Shown here: positions 32,590 to 43,789 of the stretch, piece by piece
Numbering within the stretch: position 1 is the first letter of the stretch
How the letters are laid out: every line of letters begins with the position of its first letter
NCBI GenBank assembly: GCA_029959195.1
Contig: CP114119.1
Location: forward strand, 372,001 to 436,000
Origin: Dictyophora rubrovolvata
Taxonomy: Eukaryota > Basidiomycota > Agaricomycetes > Phallales > Phallaceae
Length of the DNA: 64,000 bases
Reading direction: 5' to 3'
Notes under the pieces: model-generated
Database searches by the model: none
What the model saw: only the letters and a program-made list of their open reading frames with translations
What the model was told of the DNA's origin: nothing
Made by a program: the position numbers and the translations under genes

Positions 32590-33873
32590 CTACTCGAGTT
32601 CAGGTGGTGAATGTTGTCTCAGTACAACACCCGCTTCATTAAAAAGCGCTTCAGTCCGATCGTCTCTACAAAAAGCCCAATCAGAAAGACAGAAACCAAC
32701 TGAGGGAAACATATATACACTTTATAACTCAAATTATACACCACCTCTTTAACACCCGTCTGCACAATTTTAATCGCGCACCCTAGACAAGGACAGGTAT
32801 TACAATATAAAACACATCCTACACCGACACGTTCTCTTCCAGCTTCGAGAAGGGCATTTTCCTCTGCGTGGAGACATAAACATTCGGCGAGGTTATGGCC
32901 GGATGGAACGTTGTCGTTGCATCGTTTGCAGCCTCCTTCGTTGCAGTTTGTGAGGTTGCGTGGGGTTCCGTTGTATCTGTTAGCACATACACGCGTTGTG
33001 GAGGTTTATCTTTTTTTTTTAAAAATATAATGTTAGGGGCTGGTGCTCACCCGGTTGCGAGAATGCGACGATCGCGGACTAGAATTGCTCCGACGCGGCG
33101 TTTCATGCAGTTTGAGCGATGTGAGGCTAGAGAAGCTAAAGTCTAGAAGAAAAGAGATCAAAAACAATGCAAATGGATCCTCCCCAGATTCTCTCTTTAC
33201 CATAAAGTACGTATCCCATTTTGGACGGAGTCGTTCTTGATTTGGGAGATTGAGAGAATGGAGATGCGCGTATAGATCGGGGAGAGTTGGGAAGGTGTTT
33301 AATATCGAAATGTGAGATTGTCGGAATAGCTTGCGGAGGTGGGATGAACTTGAAGTAGCGGTAGTGGTAGTGGTAGTGGGGTGATCGTAGAATGACGCGT
33401 CGTGTTCGGCTATGAACTGTTCTAGTTCTAACTTGTGGGTTGGATATGGTTGACTGCCGGAATGATTGTAAAGCGCGAGAAATCTTTGTAGGACTATTGT
33501 GCGTACCGCAATCTGTTGAATCTGAGTAAAATAGGCGCGTCGACGCTAACGAGGAGAAAAAATGGTCTTTTGAGGAATGGATCGATCAAGGATGGAGTGG
33601 CTAGATCGCATGTTACAAAGTTGTTGAGCCAGTGTTGTGTTACGTGGTCGAGTAGAGTCTGTGGGGTTTCAAAGAGAGTTGCAGGGGTGGATGTTGAAGT
33701 TGAAGTGCTCTTAGTGTTCTGAATGGGAGTGTGTTAGAGCGCATGCTGCGATCAAGGAGTGTGTGTCTGAGTTTAACCTCTAGTCCTACTGCTTGAAAGT
33801 CGTGTTTCTCGATGAGAAATTGTTGAATGGATGATTTGCCTGCGAATTGCGTGCCTACGATTGCGATGAACAT
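32590..33873 (-). CDS. DCD1: Deoxycytidylate (dCMP) deaminase with N-terminal P-loop region
   Basis: Converts dCMP to dUMP, supplying thymidylate synthesis. Minus-strand, at least five exons. The first exon holds a Walker-A-like GTQFAGKSS (yeast Dcd1 has a related N-terminal region). Then come LLDHVTQHWLNNFVTCDL, RPFFLLVSVDAPILLRFNR, and after an intron LEQFIAEHDASF. The deaminase domain reads ASHRSNCMKRRVGAILV, ATGYNGTPRNLTNC (rebuilt across an intron), the catalytic zinc motif HAEENALLEAGRER and the CPCLGC cysteines, and ends in EALFNEAGVV after a 53-nt intron at 32666-32718. All zinc ligands and the catalytic Glu are present. The frame holds at every splice checked, so the gene looks functional. 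Confidence 0.9.
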
Positions 33874-33969
33874 GGTGAAAGGAGAGAGTCTGAGTCTGAG
33901 GGGTGTCTGGCAAGCGCGCGTCCAAACATGCTCAAACTTATCATATGTATTTGGTAGTACTTTTTGTAT

Positions 33970-34623
33970 TTACAAACTAGGTTCATATCTGGATTTTACC
34001 ATCACAGGCGCATGTTCCATAACAAACAACGGAGTTGATGGTGACGGAGCTGGAGCACATACATTTGTTAAAGCATCAACGAAGAACAAGAGAACGTGTT
34101 CCATCCCGGGAGAAATGGAGGCTACTGCTGAAGCGATAGATCTGTCGATGTCTTTGTTGTTGTCCCGGGAGTCAGACAGTTTAGCCTTTTTGCTTCCATT
34201 TGTGCAAGTGATCGCTGTCGACGAGGTCGAGGTCGAAGATGGTGGTGCCGTCGCTTTCGTTGTTGTTGTTGATGATGATGATGATGACGACGGTGCTGCG
34301 GTATGTGACCAAACAGAAATACGTCTATCTTCTTCATCCCATTCTAACCCCAACTCATGCGCGCATCTCTTGTTCGGACTCTTTCTGTTCAGCGTAAATG
34401 ATTCAGTAACGCGTTGGGCGTAGAGGTTCGACGACTTGAAGCGTATAGAAAATGAGATAAGCCTTGAAAGGTAGGAGGTACTTTTGGCGTTAAAAGGCTC
34501 TTCCGTACTGAAAATTATGGTGAATGATGAGTTTAGAGCTGTATTGACAATCGCAGACTGAAAAAGTGACCTCCAAGTTGTTTTAGTGCTGCTGTCACGC
34601 AAAAGGTTTTTACAGCCTGTCAA
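33970..34623 (-). pseudogene. Chimeric 217-codon ORF: F-box-like remnant joined to a truncated Ser-rich gene copy
   Basis: The 5' half (TGCKNLLRDSSTKTTWRSLFQSA and following) resembles the F-box-like region of basidiomycete proteins and lies in the inverted-duplication arm. From the NRKSPNKRC point (about 34385) onward it is a copy of the Ser-rich gene at 27275-28755 (ELGLEWDEEDRRISVWSH and MEHVLLFFVDALTNV are nearly identical). The copy is internally deleted after CAPAP and stops within the KSRSEP region of the parent. The result is one open frame over two unrelated sources. Whether it is expressed is unknown; it starts about 750 bp upstream of the dCMP deaminase on the same strand and ends about 100 bp from it. 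Confidence 0.6.
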
Positions 34624-34909
34624 GCTTAACAGCTCCAGCGTGTCCTGTAATAAAGTGTAAGGATCAAACCGTTCATGAATCTGAGGACAAGCTAAGGTAT
34701 TAGATAAAAACGTACGTCAGTCTTGCGTCGGTCTGCAAAATCACAAAAGTCGACGTGCGCGTTGGAGATTGGCCATGGGACAAGCAACGAATGGGGGGTT
34801 AATAATCGATTCCTAGAGGGGTTTTTGATAGAAAGTCATGAAGAAGAAGCATTGAATACAACTGAACATTTATTCAACGTCTCAGCGGTTAGTGGGAGCT
34901 TTTTTACCA

Positions 34910-34926
34910 TGTGACAATACGTCACA
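34910..34926. repeat. TGTGAC-N5-GTCACA palindrome, copy 2
   Basis: Same 6-bp inverted repeat with a 5-bp spacer as at 13215-13231 and 40661-40677, here preceded by TTTTTTACCA, a context also present at 40651. Confidence 0.6.
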
Positions 34927-36320
34927 ACGAGCTGAACCTGCGTCAGAATCAAAAAATCCAATCATGTTTTCTATATAGACACTTTATCCGTCACCTTCTT
35001 TGACACTTCTTCCGGTGGAAATACTTCTTTTAAGATGAATCCGGAGCTGCACCGTACAAATGTGCTTTGGAAAAACTATTCATGCAATTTGGAGTTATAT
35101 CACAGAATTCATCGGTCTTGTCAAACTGGATGGTACGAGTTATGACGAGACACGACGTTAGATAGAGGTCGTCGTCAAAGGATGTTTATTATTAGGACAC
35201 AAAGGTCAATACCGAACCGCAACGTAACGACTCGTCTGTTGATCCTTTTGTATCGACTATAGCTACGATGCTATTTTCTTTTGCGAACCAAATCCGGCTT
35301 ACCAATTAATACGTTCATCAGTTAGGTAGGCTTCCAGCTTGGTTTCCTTCCTAATAGCACGAGATTGACAACTTCTTTCATAGAAGGGAAGAAACGCAAG
35401 TCTGGGAACTCTTAATGGGCTGTTTCAAGCTTGTCATTGGTGCTACAGTAACACCACGTTTAGCTGATACATGCAAACTGGCTTGTTGAAATCCGATAAT
35501 GAGGTAATTTCACGGATTTGTTGTCTCATCCTTTTTCATGACTTATGTCCACAGCACACAGGTTTTCGGTCAACGGTCACTCCCGGTCAATTGGTATTGA
35601 TGGTATTGAAATTACATATGCTGTCCGGATGTAAATACCGTATTCAGAGATGTCAATTAAGTATATTCCGTTTTTTAGCCTTCTACCAAATTCAATAGTA
35701 TCACCGGGGTACATTTCAGCACGACTATGTACATACATATATCACGAGTACTATCTCGATAAAGTGAGTGTACTTACCGCTCTCGCTTACATGGCGGTTA
35801 CACACCGGCGTAATTTCATTCACTATTCGTTGCTGCAATAATCGAGCATATTGTATTCTGCACTGGTTGAACGTGGGTATGACGGCGGTGGATGTACAGC
35901 CTGAGCCAAGCCACCAAGTTCGAGCCAGGCACGTCGGTCAACCGGTCACAGCCTCATTCGACATTGGTAACTCCGTATTATTTGTAATTCAAGTTTCTAA
36001 CGTTAACTTGGCCTTTTTAAGAGCCAGGTTTCATTCACTCTTGACTTAGAAACTTCCCTTAGGCTGTCATGTTTACAGTACAGAAGGTGGTTACCCGTTT
36101 TTAATACTTTTCTTTATTGTATTTTCATCCGGTGAGCCAACGGCTACACTCTCCCATGCTATGTCACTGACGGCCCCGCCTAAAAACAGCAAAAGGACAT
36201 GTTTGACCTTGAGACTGTGAAGCGACCCTTCCCATTGACGGTCTTCCTCGGTATAAATACGGACCATGTTGCGCTGCTGACATGCTGTCGTGTCTGAACT
36301 TCCCCTAAGACTACAATACA

Positions 36321-38127
36321 ATGTTCCCCAAATCGGCTTTATTTGTCGCCTTAACGTTGTCTCTTTTCGTGGCTGCTAGTCCTACTACCACTGGTCCTCA
36401 TTCGCCACCCAAGAGAAGTGGTGAAGGTATCAGTATTGACTTGATCAATCGACGCTCTTTGAAGAGAGAAGATGGTACTTTCGATTTCGACAGACACGAA
36501 AGACGTAATCGTAGGACTATCGCGTATGAAGCTTTGTCTTTACAATACTCATTTCAACAATGCTGATATGTATCTAATAGGAAACGAGCCCAAAACAAAC
36601 AGATTTTTGAACGCAATATTGCAGACAAGGTAGGTTTCATCCAAATTTACCACGAGCATCGAAAATTGAAATATTCTAATTCATTATCATCAAAAGGTTC
36701 AGCCTCAGGCTGAGGGTGTCCAACATGACACAACTGTCGCTGACAGTGACTTGCACCGTCGTCAGATCGAGTCTTTGAATGCTGAAGACTCGGGCGAGGA
36801 CTGGGCAGGATTTGTAACTATCGGCACTCCGGGGCAGAGTTTCTTAATTGACTTTGACAGTATGTTGTTTCTATTATTATTCCATTACAAGTAGCTTGAC
36901 AGTCAGTTACTATTACTAGCCGGCTCTCCTGACCTATGGGTTCCGTCTACTTCCTGCAATTCGACAGCTTGCACTCGGAAAGCCAGATACGACCCTACCA
37001 CGTCTTCAACGTCCAGTCCCTTGCAGTTTGGTTTACTCCTCACTGCTGCGGATGGCTCAACAGTCTCGGGACCGTGTTTCAACGACACAGGTATGCCGTG
37101 AAAAAAAAAAAAAAATCCGTTTGAAAATAACATGTCTGAAACCGTGTTTCTTCCTTTAGTTGCTGTCGCGGGGGTCGTAGTTCAAAATCAACTCCTCTGT
37201 GGCGCTGACACGATAACCGGCGTTCTTACTAGGCTTACTTTTGATGGGTATGTGCCTCATATTCTTCCAGCAAAGTTTACATTTTTGATCGAATACTTAT
37301 GCAATTTGATAAAATTAGTATTATGGGATTGGGCCCACCAGAGGGTATTCCTTCCTTCGTCAGCGCTGCCTTCGCGCAAGGAGCAATCCCGGAAGATTCG
37401 TTCTCCTTCATACTCAGCGAGGACGGCGCATCTTCTCTTTTCATTGGGGGTGTTAATGGGTCGTTAACAACCGGAGAAATTGAATATCACGACGTCGTTT
37501 CTCCTTTTACCTCGTGGAGCTTGGGAAATGGTTCTGTCAATGTGAACTCAGAAAAGGTTCTTTCAGGGATTCAGGCCCTCATTGACACGTATGTACCATC
37601 ACCCTCAGGCTGTTTGCGGATTTTTTTCTAACTTAAATTAAATAAGCGGAACGACGTTAATTTACGGTCCCTCAGACGATGTTGCGAAAGTGTATGGGAA
37701 AATTCCTGGTTCTAAAGAAATTGATCCAGTCAATCACCTTTGGTCTTACCCATGTGCTTCTCGTCCTAATATCTCGTTTGATTGGGGAGGAAAGCAATGG
37801 AGCATTGATCCTGACCTGTGATTCCATTTGTTATTAACACCAAACTCTCTGTCTAACATGAATCATTATTCTTCAGATTCGACCAAGGACTAACTGGTGC
37901 TGGTTCTTTGGACTGCGTTGGTACCATTCATGGTGAGGACGGCGAGGCGTGGACCCTTGGAGATATGTGAGTATATATTCAAAAGTTATTCGCTGAAGGT
38001 GCCAATTAGAATGTTGATTAATGTACTTTCTCTTAGGTTCATGCAAAACCAATTAAATGTTTTCTCTTTCGGTAATGCCTCAAATTCAAATGCCTCGATT
38101 GGATTTGCAGAACTGGCGACACCGTAG
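36321..38127 (+). CDS. Secreted A1-family aspartic protease, copy 2
   Basis: Pepsin-type endopeptidase, about 400 residues after splicing, and the intact member of the inverted pair. Signal peptide MFPKSALFVALTLSLFVAAS and a propeptide come first. The first active-site motif is FDTGSPDLWVPS, rebuilt across the intron near 36860-36920; the second is IDTGTT, rebuilt across the intron near 37589-37646. DGIMGLGPP and SFSFILSEDGASSLFIGG are standard family blocks, and the chain ends in the expected IGFAEL strand, then ATP and a stop. About seven short introns separate the exons. The first exon is almost identical to copy 1 while flanks differ more. It is likely secreted or vacuolar. Confidence 0.88.
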
Positions 38128-38459
38128 AAATGTTCTGATGTGTGTTGGAGGTCTTCCCATCAGTCCGCCCGTTTTCCATTCCCAAAAACAACTAATGGAA
38201 AGAGTTGCATTCATATATATACAGTAGCTTTTATATTTGGCCGACCTTTAGTGCAGTTAATTTATTTTATACATTTATTTATAGAAATTATGCTGCAGAA
38301 TTTCACATATTATTAGGGTGATGGCAGAACGCATCGTTCTACAACTGCCACCAAACTGCATTCGTCAGGTTATCCTTTTGATTCATCCGTCTGTGCTTAC
38401 AAAAAAAAGGTTTTTCTGAACCTCGTATTGCGCTAGTATTTTATTCGACGACATTCGCT

Positions 38460-38890
38460 CTCATGCTTCCTTTTCGCGGACTAGAACTCGCCGCACTCGT
38501 AAAAATAAACGGGGACATCTCAACAGTGTCAAAATCAATTCAATGGCGAAAACTTTTTTTTTTTTGTAGATTATGCAGGACTCGGACAGCGGTCGAGATG
38601 GCCAAACAGGGTATAAATGTAAACACCACCTCCGCCATAGCGCCGAGATATTTCCCCCAAGCAGTACCTCGCATTCTACAAGGATACCCCGTCCGTCGAT
38701 ATATTCTGCAACGAGTCTAGGACGTATTATGCTAGATGGAACGCAGTCAAATCTCTGAACAAAATTTGGACCTTGATGGACGCCGACGTAGCTACTAGCC
38801 GTTCCCTTATTTACAGAATGCCCCGACTCACTCCTATAATTCGATGATGTTCGCAGGATCGGGTAAATGTCCTGTCGTTTAGTTGTGGCA
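38460..38890 (+). pseudogene. DUF6535-type protein fragment (middle part)
   Basis: Plus-strand pieces match the middle of the full DUF6535 protein at 52303-55592: a PKQYLAFYKDTPSVDIFCNES-like stretch, TYYARWNAV, KIWTLMDADVA and PRLTPIIR followed by CSQDRV. The pieces are in shifted frames with at least one in-frame stop, so it is broken. It sits directly downstream of protease copy 2, the mirror of the arrangement at 8823-9476, but covers a different part of the protein. Confidence 0.6.
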
Positions 38891-39590
38891 GTTGCTGTAC
38901 CATAAGGCATATCCCACCCGGCCCATGATACCCAGTCCCTGATGAAGTTCTTCTCAGATTCATCGAATAAGTGCGGAGAGAAGAGTTAGTCAAATATATA
39001 TCATTCCCTTACTGATAGCTTTGTCAATGAGTGCGCATATTTCTTTTCTTACGCCTTGTTGTTTAATAATAGCTGTTAGTGAGAATGCCGCATTTAACAG
39101 AGACAAAAATAAGACAATACCTGGCCCGAGATTTTTACCAGAACAAACCCATTCTGGTACTACTGCCATTGTGTGTTTACAGGCTTTGATGGAAGGGTGC
39201 CGACTCAAATATATTGTAGGTAAACTTTGAGTGCTTCTGAAATGATCGGGAGAAACCGTAAACGATCCACGACACAACGACGAGAATGCCCACCAGTTGG
39301 AGTTGATCTGCAGCAAGTCATGTTGCCCCATCATCATAAAGTAAAATAGCTAATTGGGGTGTGATATCCTGGGCTGGACAAGCCAAGCCAGCAAAGAACC
39401 CATTGAATTTGCGGCATACTACTACGATTCTTACCATAAATTCTTCAAAAGTGATCTGGAGGAATGTTTGAGTGAACGAACTCTCGCTGAGATTCAAATG
39501 TCCTGGCTACTCGATGCTTTTTAAACAAACAATGTCTATCAAACTCGCTATCTCCGCATTTATGTCAAATCTCTGTGACACTATATCTTT
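38891..39590. other. Intergenic DNA, no supported gene
   Basis: Only short frames without domain signal. The part from about 39510 is related to 29990-30140. Confidence 0.4.
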
Positions 39591-40030
39591 TTAAAAATTT
39601 TGAATACATTTACCGAATTCAACCTTAAATATTAATAAATCCTTCTTATGCGTCGTGAGTAAGAAGAAAGATCCATCTTTTGATTTTTTTTTGTTGAAAT
39701 ATCGAATCGATATAGAGATGTCCACGTCTTCTGCTTTTCTCAAAACCATGAATGCCAAGATGAGACCATGGAATTCAATCGACGCCAATTTGAAGGTCTC
39801 TGAGATATATGGGTTCAGGTTTGTAGAAATAGAAACTCGGAGATATGGATACTCATGAGCAGCGGAGCATAGTAGTTCGAGTAGGTTAGTGATTCCGGGG
39901 ATGTCGCATAGCTGGCGGAAACATTCATCTACACCATCGGCAGCAACTAATAAATTTCTGTCGACCTTGTTAGCACTGCGAAGGGCATTAGTAATCAAAT
40001 CCCAGAGCTGGTCGTTCTCGATCGAGTCGG
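39591..40030 (-). pseudogene. NACHT-type NTPase fragment
   Basis: The minus-strand frame reads QLWDLITNALRSANKVDRNL, then the Walker-B-like LLVAADGVDEC, a helix LLELL and a YPYLRVSISTNLNP block, which follow the usual order of fungal NACHT domains (P-loop signalling NTPases of NLR-like proteins). The Walker A half and the effector and repeat domains are missing on both sides, so this is a relic. Its downstream DNA is related to 29990-30140, suggesting a second relic there. Confidence 0.5.
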
Positions 40031-40865
40031 ATCGACTAGTTGTTAGAATCCGGCGTACTAAGCGCCAGTATCACGCCCTATACGCGTAGTACAAGCGCGT
40101 CACCTCTCCCCTAGTCGTCGTTACCGACCACTAGGGAAGAGGTGAGTAAACCATATCGATATAATAACATAACGTACTTACACACCTGTAGACTAATTAA
40201 CTTACACTAGTATATATTGAGTGTATTTTCCAGCTGCAATCACAATGGATCGGCGTAATTCTGGTCTGGAACCCGCAAGTTGAAATGCGATTGTAGGAAA
40301 AAAAGCGACGTGTGTCATCGCATTGATTAGATGCGCGGACGAAGAAATTGATGCGCCTAGATGGATCGATTATAATTGTCGGCAGAGGGTGTAAGCAACA
40401 CTAGACTTTGCCATAAACCCAACGTAATTTTCAAATGGTCTGCATAATTGTTCGTCCTATACACATTTGTCATACCAAGCTGTAGAGTGGGGATACGATT
40501 GATGGGTATTCAAATATTCAAACTTCAAGAGTTTATAAAACATGAATTCCTAGAATCTGAGAAAATCGTGAAAAAGAAGTGTTGAATGCCAACGCTAACT
40601 CCATCGGAGAACATATGGCTATGGTTGGTTGTCAATGTTTTTTTGAACCCTTTTTTACCGTGTGACAATACGTCACAGCAAACCCTGAACTGCGAGTCTG
40701 CGAACTATTTGGAGTTCCCTATGATATACGGCGCTGTAGAGGCGCTGTACGGCGTACGGAACCACATATCTCACGTGATTGCGTGTTTTCGTTGAAGTTG
40801 CCATCACAACGCTAGAGTCCCAGCATCACAGACAAAAAAAGCTAGATACCAGCACATCTTTCACC
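40031..40865. other. Intergenic DNA upstream of the second dioxygenase gene
   Basis: No exon supported. A TGTGAC-N5-GTCACA palindrome at 40661-40677 lies about 190 bp upstream of the next start codon. A TGTTAGAATCC motif at about 40036 recalls an LTR tip, but no matching end was found. Confidence 0.4.
40661..40677. repeat. TGTGAC-N5-GTCACA palindrome, copy 3
   Basis: Identical over 17 bp to the copy at 34910-34926 and preceded by the same TTTTTTACC context, though outside the inverted-duplication arms. Confidence 0.6.
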
Positions 40866-42296
40866 ATGGCTGGTATGCGTTCCATTAGGGGGCAAAAAAA
40901 GAACATCAATCGATTCTGGAACAGGCATGCATCGGGAGGCACCAAAAATGCCGTGACTAATAATACTGGTATGGTTATGGTTTTTGGAACTAACCTATTC
41001 AAGTTTCTTTTTCTCATATTCATCACAGTGACTTTCCCAACTTTTTCTGTTAAAGAAGCCATCGAGATGTTGTCCTCTGGGGGAAAACTTCATTCGTGTA
41101 AACCTGAACAGCCCTCACCACCTGATACGGTACAATACTGGGATGGGTCGGTGTTTAGGGTTGCAGCAGATCGGGATGACATTCCAGTGGTTGTCCATCT
41201 GCCTGGTCTTAATCAATCTCATACAGTAAGAATTATTGTTATTTTAGTCGGACGTTATAATGAAATTGTAGAGCAGGAACTTACAAGCACCGCCATGGAT
41301 TTAATGTATGTATGAGAACAAGTCAAAGGCGATTCGTGCTCATGCTTCAAATGCAAGGGGGAGGAACCACTTTGTTCGTGAACAACAAGGTACTATGGAA
41401 TGCGGTGTAATCAATGAGCAGGGTCATCTAGTGAGTTCATCGCGTAATTAGTCCTTCACATTATTTAAAATTTTTCATACTAGAATCATACACCACACCC
41501 TGCGTTGTCTAATACTGGGAAAACTATAAACCATTTCGACGAAATGTCAGCAGTCAATGAGGCATTTGAATGTTCCAGAGAGGCAACGAATGGGGTTCTA
41601 TCAGTTATTGATCAGGGTTGGTATGCCGTGCTGCAAGCCATCCGTGAAAAACTGAAAAGTGGGGGCGATGAAAAATTGAGAGGCGGGAACTCTGGGGCGC
41701 AGGCGCATCAAAGCTTAGATCCCAGCTTGTTACCCTCCCATACCCTCTCTTGGAACGACCTACACTCTGACCACTCGGGCTGCGCGCGGGGATGGTCCGG
41801 ATTTCATGCTACTGGCAACTATGAAGAAGGCGGAGAGCTTTGGATACCTGCGCTGAATTTGAAGCTTAGGTTCCTTCCAGGTATGTTGCCAGGCAATATT
41901 ATATATTATATATCATCACTCATGCCCAACAATCCAGGTGATTTCATACTCATACGTGGAGCCCTGCTGGAGCATGTCATATTACCGTTCAAAGGAGGTA
42001 ATCGGTATGCTGACACATCTTACCTACCAGCAGCATTTTTGAGACAAGATGAAGAAATGAACGAACGTGCACAAACAGCACCCTTATCAACTGTCCATGA
42101 TATTACCAACCGGCTATCATCAGAAGCCCAAGCTAAGAAGGATTCAGCATGCGACGAGAAGCTGAAGAAGCCAAAATCTAACAAAAAAAAGACTCATGAG
42201 AAGAGGTCAACGGTGGATCGGGTTTCACTGCATGAAATAAAACTTAAACATTTAACTGATACGCTTGACCGGCATGACAAAAAGATTGATAGTTAG
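40866..42296 (+). pseudogene. Second TET/JBP-like 2OG-Fe(II) dioxygenase gene, with one frameshift
   Basis: Starts MAGMRSIRGQKKNINRFWNR, a basic N-terminus. Introns at 40969-41028 and about 41431-41483, plus 41881-41937 (57 nt, restoring FLPGDFILIRG), fit well. The C-terminal half shows the fungal TET/JBP signature: the Fe(II) motif HSD in DLHSDHSG, ATGNYEEGGELWIPALNLKL, LPGDF, the distal His in LEHVI, and a GGNRY arginine region. A Lys-rich tail follows. Between the FPTFSVKEAIEML exon and the RAHASNARGRNHFVRE block the frame shifts at a tandem TATGTATG (about 41303-41311); removing one TATG unit would give MYENKSKAIRAH. All catalytic residues lie after the shift. It is not closely similar to the transposon dioxygenase, and no inverted repeats were found around it. 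Confidence 0.6.
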
Positions 42297-42893
42297 ACTT
42301 TCTCATAATGCGCTTATTGATTACCAGTTAGAATGTATCAATGTTATTCTATTCATCACAAACATTTGAGATTGCGTAGTATCAAGACAAACAATGGTGC
42401 TAAACGTGCAAATAAACAAATGACCTTATCACAATAGAATAGAGCCATATATATAAGACTGAAAAGACGCGTTAAACCTTGGACACCGATTTTGATAGAA
42501 CGATGGCACATGTTGGACTTGCGAGCTCTAGGGACGGGGTGGTGGTTAACGTCGATGGTGAGATTGAACGCGGTGACTTTCGCTACGTCACGCAGCTGTT
42601 GGAAATCGTGTGTATCCGTCTTTGAGTCAATAAAGCTAGGTAGGGCGCCCCAAGTTACAGACGACCAACTTCGTCCGAGTCGGGAGACGAGTATTTGATA
42701 ATCTCTGTGCAAAGATTCGCATAAAACTTAGCTACAATAAAGAATAAGTAGACATCAACCGAATGCAATTCGTATAGCAGATAACACGCGTTTGAAGCAT
42801 CTTTATAGCACATAAACGGGCGACTGAACAGTTTCCATTTGCAAGTCAACGCAGCAAAGCTTCTGCGCTTCAACGGTGTGCTTTGGACGTCCT
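42297..42893. other. Region with no clear gene
   Basis: Only minus-strand frames without clear domain signal. They may continue the relic described at 42894-43286, but this could not be shown. Confidence 0.3.
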
Positions 42894-43286
42894 TCACGCA
42901 TACAACCCTTCAAACTCGGCTCCATGAGTCCTTTCAATATTCGATTTCATCTTTCGAAAAAAGGCCAAGTCTCTCGACCCATTAAGAGGTCCCGGCCGTT
43001 CCCGAGTCTGAGAGACGAAAATGAGACTCACATAGATAAGCGGCGTCTCGAGTTGTCCATTGGCTTGGTAGATATCATGGATCAAGTTCCGAAAGTACCA
43101 CGAGAGATCAGCTTCGCTAGTCAGCGACGGAGAAAGAAAGCTTGGAGAAAGCGCTGCCGTTTGTGACCGTACGTAATACAAATGCGTCACAACTCCGCGC
43201 GCCGAGGCAATAGTGTCGTCCGGATCTAGAATTGGCAGGCAAGCTGAGAATAGCTGATAAGACGTCGATGCTGTAGCTTCGTGCAC
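42894..43286 (-). other. Unassigned 130-codon frame, faint cyclin-fold resemblance
   Basis: The stretch WYFRNLIHDIYQANGQLETP and the following IYVSLIFVSQTRERP have the spacing seen in the first helices of fungal cyclin-box proteins (PCL-like). The expected next helix with a KFLND-type motif is not found downstream. The start is ill-defined and the frame may be a gene relic or chance. I would not call a function. Confidence 0.2.
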
Positions 43287-43789
43287 TCTGATGTACCTCT
43301 AAGTGCTTTTCATGTGATTCTGCCTCTAGAGTCATTGTAAAGCTATCAATATTTCCGTTAAGTTTGAGTCTATTGAGTCTAAACGATTTATCTTTTCAAG
43401 TTTAGTACCTTTCTACTCCTATGAATGAACTTCATTGACTCATGTATTGTACATTTTGAAACCAGGTTGTATTCAGTCTTACGGACATTGACCAAGATTC
43501 AGACGTGTGCGCACGACTCAGCAGCACGAGGCGGAGTGGTGTGTAAGTTTGATCAAGCTCTCTTTCCGACTTCGGCAAATGTTTTTTTTGGTCTTTGATG
43601 ATTACAGAGCACACCACTCGGAGCGTCAATGGAATACCCTTCATAATTTTCTTCAGATCCTAATACTAGTGATATACGAAAATAAAATTAAAAGACATGG
43701 ATAAACTAAAAACACATAAAAAAAAGTTTTAGAGTTCGGACCCCGGGGGATCTCCAAAATCTCTGTCAGTTGAATCCGCATTCTCTCTT
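43287..43789. other. Intergenic DNA, no supported gene
   Basis: No exon or repeat supported; AT-rich near 43660-43720, consistent with the 3' flank of the next gene. Confidence 0.4.

Larger units (their letters stand above)
34455..38360 (-). repeat. Right arm of the inverted segmental duplication
   Basis: Reverse-complement partner of about 9830-13665. It includes the second protease gene and its 1.8-kb upstream DNA, with the TGTGAC palindrome at 34910-34926. The inner boundary lies where the Ser-rich gene fragment begins on this side. Confidence 0.85.

Noticed and set aside
40036-40260. TGTTAGAATCC motif resembling an LTR tip
   Set aside because: No matching terminal end, internal genes or target duplication found.
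42356-42897. Minus-strand frames possibly continuing a cyclin-like gene
   Set aside because: Expected cyclin-box motifs were not found; the resemblance is too weak to extend the feature.
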